Positions 7,566 to 16,621 of a stretch of 37,000 nucleotides of DNA are shown piece after piece. Source of the DNA: Ktedonobacterales bacterium (GTDB taxonomy: Bacteria > Chloroflexota > Ktedonobacteria > Ktedonobacterales > DATBGS01); assembly GCA_036557285.1 (NCBI GenBank), contig DATBHW010000047.1, positions 1 to 37,000 of the forward strand, in the 5' to 3' direction. The position numbers and the translations under genes are program-made. The notes below the pieces were generated by a model, which did not search any database, was not told the origin of the DNA, and saw nothing but the letters and a program-made list of their open reading frames with translations. The first letter of the stretch is position 1. Each line of letters begins with the position of its first letter.

Positions 7566-8570
7566 ATGTTGCAGGTACGGCGGCTGGAAAAGATCATCGA
7601 ACAACGCACTGTGCTTTCTATCGAGCAGCTTGATGTCGCGCCGGGCGAAGTCCTGGGCGTCATCGGCCCGGTGGGCAGTGGCAAAACGCTGCTCATCCGC
7701 CTGCTCTCTGGCATCGTCGTCCCCAGCGGCGGCAGCGTCATCTTCGATGGGCAGGATATTCACCACGCCCCGGCGCTGCGGGCGCGGATGGGCCTGCTCT
7801 TTGAGGAAGACCTGCTCTACGAGCGCCTTTCCGCGCAAACCAATCTGGAAACCTACTGCCAGTTACACGGCCTGCCAGGCAGCCGCGCCAGAGAGGCGCT
7901 GGCCCTGGTTGGGCTGAGCGACCAGATGAAGACCAGGGCAAACAAGCTCCCATCCCCCGCGCAGCGCCGCCTCGCCTTTGCGCGCGCCTTGCTGGCACAA
8001 CCCGCCATCTTACTGCTTGATCAGCCTACGCTGCGCGTGGACCTGGATACCCAGGCACTCTTCGCCCGATTAATTACCCAGGCAGCCAGCGATGGCGCGA
8101 TGGTGGTCCTGACCGACGAAGACCTCTCCTGGGCCGGAAAGTGCTGCACCCGTATAGTCGAACTGGAAGGCGGGCGCGCCACCAACAGCTACCAGATCGA
8201 AGCGGAACACGGACCAGCCGCGCCTGAGCGCCTCATCCCCTACAAAGTACCGGCCCGCAAAGATGACCGCATCGTCCTCTATGACCCTGGCGATCTGCTC
8301 TATGCCACCAGCCGCGACGGCAAAACGATCCTGCGCACCGCCAATGAAGAAGCCACGACCAACCTGACGCTCCAGGAACTGGAAAACCGCCTGGTTGGTC
8401 GTGGCTTCTTCAAGGCCCACCGCGCCTATCTCGTCAACCTGCAACACATCAAGTCCGTCATCCAATACACCCGCAACAGCTATACCCTGCAATTGGACGA
8501 CAAGCAGGAAACGCTTGTCCCCCTGAGCAAACAATCCGAAAAAGAACTTCAGGAACTGCTCGGATATTAA
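7566..8570 (+). CDS. Degenerate ABC ATPase fused to LytTR DNA-binding domain
   Basis: A 334-residue fusion. Residues 1-~215 are an ABC ATPase with intact Walker A (GPVGSGKT, 34-41) but a decayed remainder. The Q-loop Gln is replaced (FEEDLLYERL), LSGGQ becomes PSPAQRR (129-135), the Walker B Glu is Gln (LLLDQP, 149-154) and the switch His is acidic (LTDED). Residues ~240-334 are a LytTR domain (IVLYDPGDLLYATSRDG, GRGFFKAHRAYLVNLQHI, NSYTLQL). The protein probably binds but poorly hydrolyses ATP and acts as a transcription factor rather than a transport engine. It shares LYERLSA-x2-NLE with the divergent exporter ATPase, suggesting duplication. GAGG sits before ATG 7566; ATG 7545 is an alternative. 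It overlaps the convergent hydrolase stop by 4 bases. Confidence 0.85.
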   Translation: MLQVRRLEKIIEQRTVLSIEQLDVAPGEVLGVIGPVGSGKTLLIRLLSGIVVPSGGSVIFDGQDIHHAPALRARMGLLFEEDLLYERLSAQTNLETYCQLHGLPGSRAREALALVGLSDQMKTRANKLPSPAQRRLAFARALLAQPAILLLDQPTLRVDLDTQALFARLITQAASDGAMVVLTDEDLSWAGKCCTRIVELEGGRATNSYQIEAEHGPAAPERLIPYKVPARKDDRIVLYDPGDLLYATSRDGKTILRTANEEATTNLTLQELENRLVGRGFFKAHRAYLVNLQHIKSVIQYTRNSYTLQLDDKQETLVPLSKQSEKELQELLGY

Positions 8571-9370
8571 GCCTCGCTCGCTTGCTCTGCGGCTGCATTG
8601 ACCTCTTCAATGAACCCGGTGAGCAGCCCCGCGAAGCGATCTGGAATCTCAATCGGCCCCGAATGGCCTACCCCATGCCAGACCTCCAGCGCGCAGCGAG
8701 GGACGTTGGTAAAGACCTCCGCGACACCGGCAAAGGGGACCACCGTATCCTTGTCGCCCCAGGTAACGAGGGTGGGAACAGTGATCTCTGGCAGGCGCGC
8801 CGAAACGTTGAAGCGCGCCATGTCATCCATTGTGCCCAGATAGATGGCCTCATTCCAGCGGGCGGCGTCGTCTATAAGCTGCTCCAGGTACGTGCTGGTG
8901 GGCGGCGTGGCGAACGCGGCCAGCACAAGTGGGCGCAGCCCTTCGCGGTTGCCTTGCTGGGCGTTAATCATGGCGATAATGTCTGCCGGAAACTGCATGC
9001 CAAAGGGCGCGAGCGGATCGACCAACACCAGCGCCTTCAGTCGGTCTTGATGCCGCGTGGCATACTGCATAGCAACGCCGCCGCCCATCGAATGGCCCAC
9101 CAGCGTAAAATGCTGCAAGCCCATCTGCTTCACAAACTCGTGGAGGTCATCGGCATACTGCGCCAGCGTATGGCCCGTCTCGATCTGCTCGGAGTCTCCG
9201 CAGGCGCGCAGATCAAGTGTGTAAGCATGGAAGCGCGGAGACAGCCGCTCCAGCGTTGGCAGCCACCAGCGGTGGGTACTGATGAAGCCATGTACAAAGA
9301 CGATGGTTTCCGTACCAGTTCCCTGCTCCAGGTAGTGCATGCGGAAATCGGTCAGTTGCGCGTGTGCCAT
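8567..9370 (-). CDS. Alpha/beta-fold hydrolase
   Basis: A 267-residue cytoplasmic hydrolase. It has the oxyanion-side HGF motif (27-29), nucleophile elbow GHSMGG with S94, the acid Asp in WGDKDTVVP and the catalytic His in GVGHSGPIE, so the triad is complete. A cap region lies between about 120 and 200. Fold members include esterases, haloperoxidase-like proteins and C-C hydrolases; sequence alone does not choose. AAGGAG is 7 bases upstream of the ATG. Its 3' end overlaps the LytTR-fusion gene by 4 bases in convergent orientation. Confidence 0.9.
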   Translation of the reverse strand: MAHAQLTDFRMHYLEQGTGTETIVFVHGFISTHRWWLPTLERLSPRFHAYTLDLRACGDSEQIETGHTLAQYADDLHEFVKQMGLQHFTLVGHSMGGGVAMQYATRHQDRLKALVLVDPLAPFGMQFPADIIAMINAQQGNREGLRPLVLAAFATPPTSTYLEQLIDDAARWNEAIYLGTMDDMARFNVSARLPEITVPTLVTWGDKDTVVPFAGVAEVFTNVPRCALEVWHGVGHSGPIEIPDRFAGLLTGFIEEVNAAAEQASEA

Positions 9371-9481
9371 GAGAAGTCTCCTTGTGTAGAATAGTTGCTG
9401 TGCAGGACGATACGAAAAGAAGCCACTCCAGCGGCGGCGGTGGGCAGATGATACGCTCTTATCGCTTCTTTGGCAAGTCGG

Positions 9482-10090
9482 CTAACGCCCGCTCCCGTAG
9501 AGGACATCGTACAGCGCGTGCGCCTTGCTGATCGCCTGGCAAATGGCGAGGCGCGGGCCAAAGTTCGCTCGCGGCGTCCAGCGTTCCCTCTGTCCGTCGT
9601 GATAGAGCAGATCGAGCCAGACCTTCTTGCGAGCCGCGCTTTGATACTGGCCGGCAGCCTGATTTCTCCAGGTCTGCGTCTGGCCGCGTATCCTCAGATC
9701 GACCGTCGCAAGCTCAGCGTAAAGAATGCCGATGATGGGTTTGTGCCGACTCACATATTCCACAAAGCCGTTGGAAAGCAGCACAATCAGCGGGTCCGGG
9801 TCTCCGGCGTTTCTGATGGCAGCGGTCACGGTGACAACGATGCCCGCCAGCAAGGCGAGCGCCGCCACAGCGACTCCCACAACGATCAGCGCGGGATACC
9901 CGGCAATCTTCCCTGGGCCAGAAGCAAATACGCCGATCAGCATCGTGAACAGCGCCATACCAGCAAATGTCACTGCGGCGGCACTGACGCCAGCAGCGAA
10001 GGCCGAGCGCCGCTTGCCGCGAACGATCCTCCAGTCGGCAGGTACGATCCCCTGCCAGACCTGATTCACGATTGCCTCTGGACCGATCAT
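9482..10090 (-). CDS. Two-TM membrane protein with PH-like C-terminal domain
   Basis: A 202-residue protein of unknown function. Two hydrophobic segments (near 35-58 and 64-90) are followed by a soluble domain (DPLIVLLSNGFVEYVSRHK through the end). That domain looks like the small beta-barrel, PH-like domains attached to paired TM helices in bacterial membrane proteins (YcxB/YdbT style). The assignment is by pattern only. The open frame continues upstream into repeat DNA; the ATG at 10090 was chosen because CGGAGG precedes it by a good distance. It is in tandem with the hydrolase gene, 111 bases apart. Confidence 0.72.
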   Translation of the reverse strand: MIGPEAIVNQVWQGIVPADWRIVRGKRRSAFAAGVSAAAVTFAGMALFTMLIGVFASGPGKIAGYPALIVVGVAVAALALLAGIVVTVTAAIRNAGDPDPLIVLLSNGFVEYVSRHKPIIGILYAELATVDLRIRGQTQTWRNQAAGQYQSAARKKVWLDLLYHDGQRERWTPRANFGPRLAICQAISKAHALYDVLYGSGR

Positions 10091-10249
10091 CGAGGACACC
10101 TCCGTTCGCGCGCCTGGGTCTGCCTGGCTATTGTAGCCGGGCAGCATGCAACCGTCAAGCAGGGAAGAGAGACCTCGCGGAGTCTTTTCGCCCGCGACAA
10201 CAAGAGCAGAAGTCGTATAATACCGAATCCGCGTGAAGAGGAGCGTTTT

Positions 10250-10530
10250 ACTTGTAGCGCCGCCCCCTTCGGGAAGGGCCGCTTGCCTCGGCTGGGCCTC
10301 GGCACTCTCGCTCCCGTTGGTCGCTCGCGCGTCCCTTCCTGGCGGCCATCGCTGCGCCAGGGCGAACGCTCGCCCGCCAGGCCAGCGTAGCGGCGAGCCA
10401 ACGTTGAGCCGCCTGGAAGGCGGCGCTACAAGTGGCGTTCGCCCTCCAGGCCAGCGGACCAGCAGGCCAGCGTCCAGCCGCCTGGAAGGCGGCGCTACAG
10501 GTAACACGCCACGCCCGCCAACACCTCCTG
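10250..10530. repeat. REP/BIME-like repeat, locus 5
   Basis: The left arm ACTTGTAGCGCCGCC has the CCCTTCGGGAAGGG hairpin variant. Two right arms with loop TGGAA end in CTACAAGT (10435) and CTACAGGT (10503). The CCAACACCTC flank ends at 10529. It occupies most of the divergent gap between the PH-like protein and the methyltransferase; nothing else is seen in the gap. Confidence 0.82.
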
Positions 10531-10628
10531 TGTGGTGGAAGTCAGGGCCGTTTCAGAGCCTTAGCTCGTTGTGCGACAATGGAGGCGCCAGGAGTCCGAG
10601 CACACCATAGAGAAAGCGAAGGCTGGAT

Positions 10629-11279
10629 ATGTCTGAAGCACGCGCCAGCGATCATAACACAATCCCTTCGGTTCATCACCCGTTCTTTAGCAGGTTCTTT
10701 CGCTGGTATGCCAGCACAGGTCCGGCGCGGCGATACCTGGAGCCAATGCGCAGTGAAGTGGCCGGGCTGGCGCGGGGCGTGACGCTGGAGATCGGCGTCG
10801 GGTCCGGGCTGAACTTTGCCCTGTATCCGCCGGGGCAGGTGGAGCGCGTCGAAGCGATTGAGCCTGACGCAACGATGCTGCGCTACGCGGAACAGAGCCG
10901 CCAGCGCGCGCCTGTCCCCATCACCCTGACCCAAGCCCCCGCCGAAGCGTTGCCCTTTGCCGATGAAACCTTCGACAGCGCCCTGGCAACGCTGGTCTTT
11001 TGCTCTGTCAGCGACCCGCAGCGCAGCCTCGCCGAAATCAAGCGCGTCCTCAAGCCAGGCGGCGCGCTGCTGCTTATGGAGCATGTACGCGCCGAAGGGG
11101 CCGTGACCGCGCGCGTTCAGGATATGCTGACGCCGTTCACGAAGCTTTTGTCTGGCGGCTGCCACTGGAACCGCGATACCGCGAAGGCGGTAGCCGAGGC
11201 TGGCTTTCGGATTACCAGCGTGCGCCGCATATGGGGCGGTTTGCAGCCTGGCATCATCATCCAGGCCGAGCGCCCATAA
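10629..11279 (+). CDS. Class I SAM-dependent methyltransferase
   Basis: A 216-residue Rossmann-fold methyltransferase (Methyltransf_11 type). SAM-binding motif I is LEIGVGSGLNF (near 53-63), the ribose-binding acidic loop is VEAIEPD, motif II covers LPFADETFDSALATLVFCSV, and motif III is LKPGGALLLMEHV. The C-terminal GGCHWNRDTAKAVAEAGF resembles small-molecule or lipid methyltransferases of the METTL7/UbiE-like group. The acceptor is unknown. The ribosome site is weak (GAAGG). Convergent with the TPR gene. Confidence 0.87.
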   Translation: MSEARASDHNTIPSVHHPFFSRFFRWYASTGPARRYLEPMRSEVAGLARGVTLEIGVGSGLNFALYPPGQVERVEAIEPDATMLRYAEQSRQRAPVPITLTQAPAEALPFADETFDSALATLVFCSVSDPQRSLAEIKRVLKPGGALLLMEHVRAEGAVTARVQDMLTPFTKLLSGGCHWNRDTAKAVAEAGFRITSVRRIWGGLQPGIIIQAERP

Positions 11280-11280
11280 G

Positions 11281-11295
11281 CAGCGTCCGGCGCTG
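11281..11295. terminator. Small hairpin between convergent genes
   Basis: CAGCG-tccgg-CGCTG followed by TTGT, in the 27-base gap between the methyltransferase and TPR stops. The stem is short and the U-tract weak, so it may serve as a bidirectional terminator. Confidence 0.3.
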
Positions 11296-11306
11296 TTGTC
11301 GAGCCG

Positions 11307-12656
11307 CTATGACTCCCAGACGCCCAGCAGGTCCGTCACTTTCTGGTACGCCTGGTCGGCCTCAGCCGCGCGCCCCAGCGCCTGGAGCGCATTGCCTTTT
11401 TCCAGCCAGACTATGCCCCAGGCAGGGTCGCACTGAATCGCCTGCTCGTAGGCGGCCAGCGCCTCTTCGTAGCGCGCCAGACTCGCCAGCGTCTCGCCCT
11501 GCTTGAAATACGCCAGCTTATCATCCGGCCTGAGCGCCAGCGCCTGCTCGTAAGCGGCCAGCGCCTCTTCAGGGCGCGCCAGCCCCTTCAGCGCGTCACC
11601 CTTCCCGCGCCAGGCGTCGCCGCCAGCCGCGTCATAGGTAATCGCCTGCTCGCAGACGGCCAGCGCCTCCTCGTAACGATCCAGCGCAACCAGGGCCAGA
11701 CCTTTCACCGTATAGCCGCCCGCCTTCATGGGATCCAGGCGCAGCGCCTCTTCAGCGGCGGCCAGCGCCTCTTCGGGGCGGTCCAGCGCCAGCAGGGTAA
11801 TCCCCTGGCCCGCGTGACCTTCAGGCAGCGTGGGAACCAGTTGCAAGCTCTGCTCATAGGCGGCCAGCGCCTCTTCAGGGCGTTGCAGCTTCGTAAGCGC
11901 AAATGCCCTGGCAAGCCAACCGTTTACATCGGCTGGCTCCTGTTCACAGGCGCGCTCAGCGGCGGCCAGCGCCTCCTCAGCGCGCTGCAAGCCCCACAAC
12001 GCTATCGCTTTGCGACCAGGGGCAAAGGTCAGCGGCGGATTCAGCGCCAGCGCCCGCTCGCAGGCTTCCAACGCCTCCTCGTAACGCTGAAGGACGAGCA
12101 GCATATCAATGGTATGACGCCAGGCCAGGCGGTGAGACCCGTCCAGCGCCAGCGCACGTTCGCAAGCTTCCAACGCCTCCTCGTAACGCTGAAGCTGCTC
12201 CAGCGCCATGCCCTTGTTACTCCAACACAGCGCCAGCTCCGGGTCGAGCGCCAGCGCCCGCTCGAACGCCGCCAGCGCCTCGTCGTAGCGTTGCAGCCCC
12301 ATCAAGGCGCTGCCCTTGTTGTTCCAGGCAATCGCAAACTCGGTGTCCAGGGCCAGCGCGCGCTCCGAACAATCAAGGGCTTCAGCAAAGCGCCCCATCT
12401 CCACCAGCGCCTGGCTTTTGCTGTTCCAGGCAAACACAAAGTTGTCATCCAGGGCCAGCGCGCGATCATACGCCGCCAGCGCCTCTTCAGGCCGTTGGAG
12501 ATTGGCGAGGGCCACGCCTTTGCCCGTCCAGAGTTCATAGTGATCGGGCGTCTCCTTCAGCGCCCGCTCGAAGACATCCAACGCTTCCTCATAGCGTTCA
12601 TCCGCCAGGAGTTGCAGACCCTGATTCAGCCAGCGGTCAACGGCTTTTGCGCTCAT
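11307..12656 (-). CDS. TPR-repeat protein, 13 tandem repeats
   Basis: A 449-residue protein made almost entirely of about thirteen 34-residue tetratricopeptide repeats; the helix-B core reads (Y/P/A)EEALAAYERALALDP in most units. No signal peptide, membrane segment or catalytic domain is visible, so it is a cytoplasmic protein-binding scaffold of the long TPR type common in Chloroflexota and cyanobacteria. The last repeat (RAAEADQAYQKV) is the most divergent and caps the array. The repeats are also visible as DNA periodicity. The ATG is preceded by a GGGGGA run. The 5' gap holds repeat locus 6. Partner unknown. Confidence 0.92.
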   Translation of the reverse strand: MSAKAVDRWLNQGLQLLADERYEEALDVFERALKETPDHYELWTGKGVALANLQRPEEALAAYDRALALDDNFVFAWNSKSQALVEMGRFAEALDCSERALALDTEFAIAWNNKGSALMGLQRYDEALAAFERALALDPELALCWSNKGMALEQLQRYEEALEACERALALDGSHRLAWRHTIDMLLVLQRYEEALEACERALALNPPLTFAPGRKAIALWGLQRAEEALAAAERACEQEPADVNGWLARAFALTKLQRPEEALAAYEQSLQLVPTLPEGHAGQGITLLALDRPEEALAAAEEALRLDPMKAGGYTVKGLALVALDRYEEALAVCEQAITYDAAGGDAWRGKGDALKGLARPEEALAAYEQALALRPDDKLAYFKQGETLASLARYEEALAAYEQAIQCDPAWGIVWLEKGNALQALGRAAEADQAYQKVTDLLGVWES

Positions 12657-12831
12657 ACATATCCCCCTTTGGGAGCGCCGCCCTGCGCTCTCCGCAAAGA
12701 TACTCTGCTACTTACAACGAGCGGTACGCCTATTTGGATCTGGCCGAAACTCGCTTCGGGGCGATGTGCAAACCGGCGGTTCATATTCTTTATACTTTTC
12801 ACGGAGTACGCAAACCCGCCTGTAGCGGTAC

Positions 12832-12976
12832 CCACTGGTAGCGCCGCCTTCCAGGCGGCTAGCGATTCGCCAGGGCGAGCGTGCGCCCGCCAGGCCAGCG
12901 TAGCGGCGGGCCAACGTTGAGCCGCCTGGAAGGCGGCGCTACAAGTGGCTGGCCGCCTGGAAGGCGGCGCTACAGG
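12832..12976. repeat. REP/BIME-like repeat, locus 6
   Basis: The left arm (ACTGGTAGCGCCGCC-ttcca-GGCGGC) pairs with right arm GCCGCC-tggaa-GGCGGCGCTACAAGT. A second, isolated right arm ends at 12974. It sits between two minus-strand genes. Confidence 0.82.
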
Positions 12977-12988
12977 GAGAACACCCAT

Positions 12989-14728
12989 TTACCGAACGAG
13001 AATAGTCGCCGTCTCCTTCCCCAGCGTGTACGTCCAGCGCACCGCGCCAGTGCTGGCGTCGCGGGCAGAGACAACGTTGTCGTTCGACCTGGGCGTGACG
13101 GGCGGCCCTACATCATCTGAACTGACATAGACCACGCCATTCACAACCCCATCTATAGAGAGCCGCTTACCAAGTGACTTCCACAGCGCCTTGCCGGTAC
13201 TGGCTTTCAGCGCGTACAGGCCCACCCGCTTCACCGAGACTTGCTCACCCACATAAACCACCCCATCCGCCGCCATCTGGAGACTGGGGTTCTGTAGCTC
13301 TGTATTCCTCCAGAGGCGCGCGCCAGTGCTGGCGTTGTACGCGGCGAAGGGATCAATAAAGTTGCCCACATAGATTACCCCGCCGCTGAGCGCGGCAGCA
13401 TCCCCGCCCAGGGAGATACTAATTTTCTCCCCAATGGGCAGCCGAATCGGCCCGGCTTGTATCTGTGTATGCCACTTGACTGAGCCATCGCTGGCGCTCA
13501 AAGCAGAGAGGGTATCGGGGCTTGACACTTGCTGCGGGCTGGTGAAAGGGACGAGTTCATTGTTGGAGAACAGATACACCAGGCCGTTCTCCACCCCTAC
13601 CGGCGATAACTTGCTCGAAGGCTTCTTGGGATAGAACCAGTGCAGCTTGCCGGTGCTGGCATCCAGAACATACAGGGTAAAGTTTTGAGAGACGATGAAA
13701 ACGCTTGTGGAGTTCGGTATCTGGTATCCGGTCACATAGACCTGGCCGTCGCCCACGCGCCAGGCCGAAAGGCTGCCCTGATGCTGGAAATGCCAGCGTT
13801 CCGCGCCAGTCCTGGCGTCCAGCGCGTAGACCGTTCCGGGCGACGACGCGGCTTCGCCGCGCGCGCTCACATTGGCGGCCAGCGCCGGAATCGTGCCAGG
13901 AAAGGGCGCAAAGCCGAAGTCGAAGCCGCCAGAACTGAGATAGACGGCGCCATCCGCGACCAGATCAAAGCTGGCTTTCTTCGTAAACTGCCAGAGCTGC
14001 TTGCCGCTCCTGGCATCCAGCGCGTAAAAACCCTGCGCTGACTTGCCCGTAGACGAAGCATAGACAATACCATCCGCCACCTGCTCAACCGTAGAGTATT
14101 GAAGCAGCTTGACGACCCAGAGCAGCGTGCCATCCCTCGTATCAAACGCAAAGATATTGCCATCGCTTGCGCCAACATAGAACACCGTATCCGCCACCAC
14201 CTGCGACGTTCCAGCGCCGTCTGGAATCGTATATTGCCAGCGCACCGTTCCGTCTGCCGCGTTGAGCGCAAAGACCCTGCCCTTGTACTGTGGCCTGGGC
14301 GCGCTGGCGAATCCCTGTATGGGCGGCCCATCAAGCTCAAAACCGCCTGGCGGGGGGCTGACCTGCCGGGTGAACCCATAGACGCTCAGCACAGGCAGCG
14401 GCCTGGGGGTCGGCGTCGGGGTCGCATGCCTCTGGACCACCGGGCCAGCAGGAGATTGATGGCTGATAATCAGCGTCGTCGTAATCAACGCCACCACCAG
14501 TACAGCGGCAATCGCACCCCCCCAGGAAAAGAGGCGGCGCGATGGACCCCGGAACCGCCTCGCCGTCAGCGGCGCAGATGGGCTGTCGGAAGCAGAGCCA
14601 GACGCGGCGGCTTCTTCGGATGGAAGCGTCGCTTCTTGATCTTCATCAGGCGCAGGGATTCCCGAAGCAGAGCCAGCCGGTTCTTCTTCGGGCGGAAGCG
14701 TTGCTTCTTGATCTTCATCAGGCTTCAT
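12989..14728 (-). CDS. Membrane-anchored PQQ-type beta-propeller protein
   Basis: A 579-residue protein. Residues 1-~60 are an acidic cytoplasmic tail containing an imperfect 25-residue duplication (DEDQEATLP twice). One membrane segment (near 72-95, AIAAVLVVALITTTLII) follows. The rest is an extracytoplasmic propeller with at least seven blades of the PQQ/BamB type, each carrying variants of VYALDARTGAxxWxF. There is no dehydrogenase active site or heme motif, so a binding or scaffolding role (as in BamB or kinase sensor domains) is more likely than quinoprotein catalysis. ATG 14728 was chosen because GGAGG lies 5 bases upstream; ATG 14740 would place that site inside the gene. Confidence 0.85.
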   Translation of the reverse strand: MKPDEDQEATLPPEEEPAGSASGIPAPDEDQEATLPSEEAAASGSASDSPSAPLTARRFRGPSRRLFSWGGAIAAVLVVALITTTLIISHQSPAGPVVQRHATPTPTPRPLPVLSVYGFTRQVSPPPGGFELDGPPIQGFASAPRPQYKGRVFALNAADGTVRWQYTIPDGAGTSQVVADTVFYVGASDGNIFAFDTRDGTLLWVVKLLQYSTVEQVADGIVYASSTGKSAQGFYALDARSGKQLWQFTKKASFDLVADGAVYLSSGGFDFGFAPFPGTIPALAANVSARGEAASSPGTVYALDARTGAERWHFQHQGSLSAWRVGDGQVYVTGYQIPNSTSVFIVSQNFTLYVLDASTGKLHWFYPKKPSSKLSPVGVENGLVYLFSNNELVPFTSPQQVSSPDTLSALSASDGSVKWHTQIQAGPIRLPIGEKISISLGGDAAALSGGVIYVGNFIDPFAAYNASTGARLWRNTELQNPSLQMAADGVVYVGEQVSVKRVGLYALKASTGKALWKSLGKRLSIDGVVNGVVYVSSDDVGPPVTPRSNDNVVSARDASTGAVRWTYTLGKETATILVR

Positions 14729-14819
14729 GGTGTCCTCCATGCCATTGACAACTCTACCATAGACTACACCTAATATACGGCATAGGGAGAGAAATCTTCT
14801 CTGAGGGTTTTCGGGCGTC

Positions 14820-15007
14820 ACTTGTAGCGCCGCCATCCTGGCGGCTAGCGATTCGCCAGGGCGCGCGTTCGCCCTCCAGGCCACCGGACCAGCAGGCCAG
14901 CGTTGAGCCGCCTGGAAGGCGGCGCTACAGGTACCACACCCCCGCAGCCCCCCAGCCGCCAGGATGGCGGCGGTACTAGTAACACCTCTCGCTTGCCAAC
15001 ACCTCAT
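14820..15007. repeat. REP/BIME-like repeat, locus 7
   Basis: The left arm loop is ATCCT and the outermost right arm loop is AGGAT, its reverse complement; an inner right arm has TGGAA. The locus ends in the TTGCCAACACCTCAT flank (14993-15007). It fills the divergent gap between the propeller and amidase genes. Confidence 0.83.
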
Positions 15008-15044
15008 GTTTGGGAGAACTGGTGTGCCGCCAGCCCCACTGTGC

Positions 15045-15050
15045 TATAAT
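15045..15050 (+). promoter_or_regulatory. Consensus -10 of the amidase gene
   Basis: A perfect TATAAT about 66 bases before the amidase start, preceded by GTGC. The -35 region is poor, so it may depend on an activator or on upstream contacts. Confidence 0.5.
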
Positions 15051-15116
15051 AGCCTGGCGCGCATGCCTGGTCTGTAAGCGCGCCGACGCGCATCAGAAGA
15101 GAGGAACAAGACACCG

Positions 15117-16589
15117 ATGCCTCATCACACAGCACAGCTTGACCCCTTTGCCTCTGCGCGGGCCATGCTTGACGCGCTGGAAGTGCGCCAGATTTCCGCG
15201 ACAGAACTGCTGGAGCAGCACCTGACGCGCATCGCGCGCCACAATCCGACGCTCAACGCCATCGTCATCCCCAACGAGGAGCAGGCGCGGCGGCAGGCGG
15301 CCCAGGCCGACGCAGCCTACGAGCGCGGGCAGTGGCTGGGGCCGCTGCATGGGCTGCCGCTGACCATCAAAGACTGTATCGAGGTCGCGGGCCTGCGCAC
15401 CACAGCGGGCGCGCGGGAGTTTGCCGAAAACGTCTCCAAAGAGAGCGGGCCGGTAGCCCGGCGCGTGCTGGACGCTGGCGCGGTGCTGATCGGCAAGACC
15501 AACGTGCCACCCTATGCGGGCGACTGGCAGGCGAACAATCCCATCTTTGGGCGCACCAATAACCCCTGGGACTTGAGCCGCAGCCCCGGCGGCAGCACTG
15601 GCGGCGGCGCGGCGGCCCTGGCCGCTGGCCTGACCCCACTGGAGTTTGGCAGCGACATCGGCGGCTCCATTCGCGTGCCTGCTGCCTTCTGCGGCCTCTA
15701 CGGCCACCGGCCCAGCGACAGCGCCGTCCCGCGCAATGGGCATATCCCCGGCTCGCCCATTCCGAATCCGGCGCTGGTAATGGCGGTGCAGGGGCCGCTG
15801 GCGCGCAGCGCCGCCGACCTGGAACTGGCGCTCGATGTGATTGCTGGCCCCGTCATCGGCGAGGATGTAGCCTGGCGGCTGGAACTGCCCCCGGCGCGGC
15901 ATACCTCGCTGGCCGATTTTCGCGTGGCTGTCTTGCCGCGCGCCGACTGGTTGCCGGTGGATGGGGAGATCGGCGCGGCGCTGGATGACCTGGTCTCGCG
16001 GCTCAGCCGTCTGGGCGCAAAGGTTGGCGAGGCGCAGCCGGAGGGCTACGATCTGCGCAAGCACGAAGAAACCTATGCCGCGCTGCTGAGCCTGTATATC
16101 TTCTCCGACGTACCCGATGAGGCGCGCCCGCAGATCGCGGCGGGGCTGGAACGCTCGGCGGACCCGTTCGCCCAGGCGCAGCTTCTCGGCCTGACGGCCA
16201 CCACGCCGCAGTTCCTGCGCCTGCTGCAACGCCGCGAGCGCGAGCGCGCCCAGTTCCGCGCCTTCTTCCGCGACTGGGACGTGCTGCTGACACCCGTGAC
16301 GATCACGCCCGCCTTCGCGCACGTTGATCCCGACCTCTCGTTCCCGGCGCGCACGCTGACGATCAACGGGGAAACGGTCTCCTACCAGCGCATGCAGGTC
16401 TATCCAGGCGTGGCAACGCTCATCGGGCATCCTGCGACGGCTTTTCCCTGCGGGCGCACCAGAGGCGGCCTGCCCATTGGCTTGCAGGCTATCGGCCCCT
16501 ATCTGGAAGACCGCACGCCCATCGCCTTTGCCGCGCTGCTGGAAAAAGCCTTCGGCGGTTTCACGCCGCCACCAGGCTATAGCGAATAA
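15117..16589 (+). CDS. Amidase (amidase signature family)
   Basis: A 490-residue amidase-signature hydrolase that cleaves an amide C-N bond. The Ser-cisSer-Lys triad is intact: K85 in LPLTIKD, S160 in PGGSTGGGAAALAAG and S184 in GSDIGGSIRVPAAF. Length fits stand-alone amidases. gatB and gatC are not adjacent, and a glutaminyl-tRNA amidotransferase role is unlikely on context alone. The ATG follows AGAGGAAC. The next gene begins 32 bases later and may be cotranscribed. Substrate unknown; related enzymes act on aliphatic or aryl amides. Confidence 0.9.
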   Translation: MPHHTAQLDPFASARAMLDALEVRQISATELLEQHLTRIARHNPTLNAIVIPNEEQARRQAAQADAAYERGQWLGPLHGLPLTIKDCIEVAGLRTTAGAREFAENVSKESGPVARRVLDAGAVLIGKTNVPPYAGDWQANNPIFGRTNNPWDLSRSPGGSTGGGAAALAAGLTPLEFGSDIGGSIRVPAAFCGLYGHRPSDSAVPRNGHIPGSPIPNPALVMAVQGPLARSAADLELALDVIAGPVIGEDVAWRLELPPARHTSLADFRVAVLPRADWLPVDGEIGAALDDLVSRLSRLGAKVGEAQPEGYDLRKHEETYAALLSLYIFSDVPDEARPQIAAGLERSADPFAQAQLLGLTATTPQFLRLLQRRERERAQFRAFFRDWDVLLTPVTITPAFAHVDPDLSFPARTLTINGETVSYQRMQVYPGVATLIGHPATAFPCGRTRGGLPIGLQAIGPYLEDRTPIAFAALLEKAFGGFTPPPGYSE

Positions 16590-16621
16590 GTTCTTTTCAT
16601 AGAAGTGAGGGTCGTTCACCT

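Noticed and set aside
15093-16619. Minus-strand 508-residue ORF over the amidase
   Set aside because: The amidase on the plus strand has intact catalytic motifs; the antisense frame is a GC-bias shadow.
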